Below, in pieces: positions 4,267 to 5,859 of a stretch of DNA of 5,859 nucleotides. The stretch lies in contig CALCJF010000017.1 in NCBI GenBank assembly GCA_937967375.1, positions 1 through 5,859 on the forward strand. The letters are read 5' to 3'. Position numbers and translations under genes: made by a program. Below the pieces are notes generated by a model. It saw only the letters and a list, made by a program, of their open reading frames with translations. It searched no databases and was not told the origin of the DNA. The number at the start of each line of letters is the position of its first letter. The stretch's first letter is position 1. This DNA is from an uncultured Leucobacter sp. GTDB taxonomy: Bacteria > Actinomycetota > Actinomycetes > Actinomycetales > Microbacteriaceae.

Positions 4267-5859
4267 ATGAACTCGGACACGAGTACTGGGTACCAAGACA
4301 CCTCCGCACGCGGCGAGCGAATGACGGGCGCGCAGGCCGTCGTACGCAGCCTCGAACTCCTTGGCGTCACTGACGTCTTCGGGCTGCCGGGCGGCGCGGT
4401 GCTTCCGCTCTACGACGCGCTCAACGAAGATAACGACCTGCGCCACATTCTGGTTCGCCACGAGCAGGGTGGTGGCCACGCGGCAGAAGGCTTTGCGGCC
4501 GCGGGCAGCAAAGTCGGAGTCTGTATCGCGACCTCGGGTCCGGGTGCGACCAACCTCGTCACCGCTATTGCCGACGCATACATGGACTCGGTGCCGCTGC
4601 TTGCGATCACTGGCCAGGTGTTCTCGCACCTGATGGGTTCGGACGCTTTTCAAGAGGTCGACATCGTGGGCATCACCATGCCTGTAACGAAGCATTCATT
4701 CTTGGTGAAGCGGGCCGAAGACATTCCCGGCGCGATCGCTGCAGCCTACGAGGTTGCAAGCACCGGCCGCCCGGGTCCTGTGCTCGTCGACATCACCAAG
4801 GACGCGCAAGAGGCCGAGTTCGATTTCGTCTGGGACGCACGAGTCGACCTCGTCGGCTACCGCCCGATCACCAAGGCGAACAGCAAGCAGATTCAGGCCG
4901 CAGCAGAGCTGATCTCGGCGGCCCAGCGCCCCGTCTTCTACATTGGTGGTGGCGTCGGTCGCGCCGGCGCCTCGGCCGAACTGCTGCAGCTCGCCGAGCT
5001 CGTCGGAGCTCCCGTGGTCACGACCCTCATGGCACGCGGTGTATTTCCTGACTCGCACCCGCAGCACCTCGGTATGCCCGGTATGCATGGCACGGTGCCG
5101 GCGGTGCTTTCCCTGCAGGAAAGCGACCTGCTCATCACCATCGGTGCGCGGTTTGACGATCGTGTGACTGGCAAGACCGCGCTCTTCGCGCCGGATGCGA
5201 AGGTGATTCACGCAGATATCGATCCCGCAGAGATCGGCAAGATCCGTGCTGCTGATGTGCCGATTGTCGGCGATGCCGCTGAGGTGATCAGCGATCTCAT
5301 CGCTGCCGTATCGACGTTGAAGACCAGCACGCAGTTCGCTGATTTGGCTTCTTGGTGGGAGCGCCTGCACCTGCTACAGGAACGCTACCCGCTCGGCTAC
5401 GCACCGCCGAGCGATGGTCTGCTCGCCCCCGAGTACGCCATTCAGCGCATCGGTGAGTTGACTGGCCCAGAGGCGGTCTACGTTGCGGGCGTCGGCCAGC
5501 ACCAGATGTGGGCTGCTCAGTTCATCAAATACGAGCGCCCTAACTCGTGGCTCAACTCCGGCGGTGCCGGCACGATGGGCTACGCGGTCCCCGCCGCAAT
5601 GGGCGCGAAAGTTGCAGAACCCGATCGCGTGGTCTGGGCCATCGACGGCGACGGCTGCTTCCAGATGACCAATCAAGAGCTTGCAACCTGCGTGGTCAAC
5701 GACATTCCCATCAAGGTCGCGGTCATCAACAACTCGTCGCTCGGCATGGTGCGCCAGTGGCAGACCCTCATTTACGATGGCCGCTACTCGAACACCGAGC
5801 TCAACACTAGCCACGGTTCGCGCAGGATTCCCGACTTCGTGAAGCTCGGCGAAGCCTAC
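4267..5859 (+). CDS. ilvB: Acetolactate synthase large (catalytic) subunit IlvB (partial, 3' end off window)
   Basis: This ThDP-dependent cytoplasmic enzyme (EC 2.2.1.6) condenses pyruvate with pyruvate or 2-oxobutyrate, the first common step to valine, leucine and isoleucine. It is normally regulated by the small subunit IlvN/IlvH, not seen here. The frame is open for 531 residues to the window edge; the family is about 570-620, so only the C-terminal end is missing. Visible motifs are GLPGGAVLPLYDAL (39-52), VRHEQGGGHAAEGFA with catalytic E66, SGPGATNLVTA (90-100), GSDAFQE (124-130), TKHSFLV, GRPGPVLVDITKDAQ, GARFDDRVTG, and the ThDP/Mg motif GDG (461-463) to NN (488-489). GMVRQWQ with W498 follows. 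The ATG at 4267 is preceded by AGAAAG with 6-nt spacing; an alternative ATG at 4321 (MTGAQAVV) would remove 18 non-conserved residues. The residue after GQV is F119, where many homologues have Pro, Gly or Ser. Position after ilvD fits a branched-chain cluster. Confidence 0.97.
   Translation, partial: MNSDTSTGYQDTSARGERMTGAQAVVRSLELLGVTDVFGLPGGAVLPLYDALNEDNDLRHILVRHEQGGGHAAEGFAAAGSKVGVCIATSGPGATNLVTAIADAYMDSVPLLAITGQVFSHLMGSDAFQEVDIVGITMPVTKHSFLVKRAEDIPGAIAAAYEVASTGRPGPVLVDITKDAQEAEFDFVWDARVDLVGYRPITKANSKQIQAAAELISAAQRPVFYIGGGVGRAGASAELLQLAELVGAPVVTTLMARGVFPDSHPQHLGMPGMHGTVPAVLSLQESDLLITIGARFDDRVTGKTALFAPDAKVIHADIDPAEIGKIRAADVPIVGDAAEVISDLIAAVSTLKTSTQFADLASWWERLHLLQERYPLGYAPPSDGLLAPEYAIQRIGELTGPEAVYVAGVGQHQMWAAQFIKYERPNSWLNSGGAGTMGYAVPAAMGAKVAEPDRVVWAIDGDGCFQMTNQELATCVVNDIPIKVAVINNSSLGMVRQWQTLIYDGRYSNTELNTSHGSRRIPDFVKLGEAY

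Noticed and set aside
4168..5814. Minus-strand ORFs of 146-224 aa antisense to ilvB
   Set aside because: They mirror the ilvB reading frame and show no domain or start signal. ilvB is certain from its motifs.

Overview
The window is high-GC DNA from an actinobacterium, most likely a member of the Microbacteriaceae. I infer this from codon use, the actinobacterial form of IlvD and IlvB, and start codons placed directly after -10 boxes. The genus cannot be fixed from sequence alone. A single tRNA-Lys gene divides the window into a mobile part on the left (about 1-1598) and a chromosomal part on the right (about 1672-5859).

Left part (1 to about 1640). Two minus-strand genes overlap by ATGA. 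One encodes a small Cys-rich protein (618-866). The other (1-621, running off the left edge) encodes a protein of an actinophage-type family, loosely called 'putative immunity protein', whose tail is made of 12-bp / four-residue AAWD-like repeats. About 470 bp of non-coding DNA follows and carries an array of CTTCAC/GTGAAG operator-like elements. Next is a divergent plus-strand gene for a 100-aa helix-turn-helix repressor (1335-1637). Its last 12 codons and its stop codon lie inside the antisense strand of the tRNA-Lys(CTT) gene (1599-1671, minus strand). This is what a prophage or integrative element inserted at the 3' end of a tRNA gene looks like, with the element extending to the left. Because the repressor ends inside the attachment region, the layout closely resembles the integration-dependent immunity switches of mycobacteriophages such as BPs, where integration changes the repressor C-terminus. 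This is the most interesting signal in the window.

Right part (1672-5859). Two small membrane-protein genes diverge from an 89-bp intergenic region that holds a perfect 12-bp palindrome: 1804-2058 on the minus strand and 2147-2377 on the plus strand. The second ends at a strong rho-independent terminator (2403-2434). Then come two branched-chain amino acid genes in the same direction. ilvD (2477-4171, dihydroxy-acid dehydratase) has an apparently leaderless start. ilvB (4267-5859, acetolactate synthase large subunit) is cut by the right edge at 531 residues. The 95-bp gap between them holds hairpins and a 25-codon leader-like ORF (4179-4256) ending 10 bp before ilvB, which suggests attenuation or translational coupling of ilvB.

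IlvB makes 2-acetolactate and 2-aceto-2-hydroxybutyrate. After reductoisomerisation by IlvC (not in the window), IlvD dehydrates the dihydroxy acids to the 2-keto acid precursors of valine/leucine and isoleucine.
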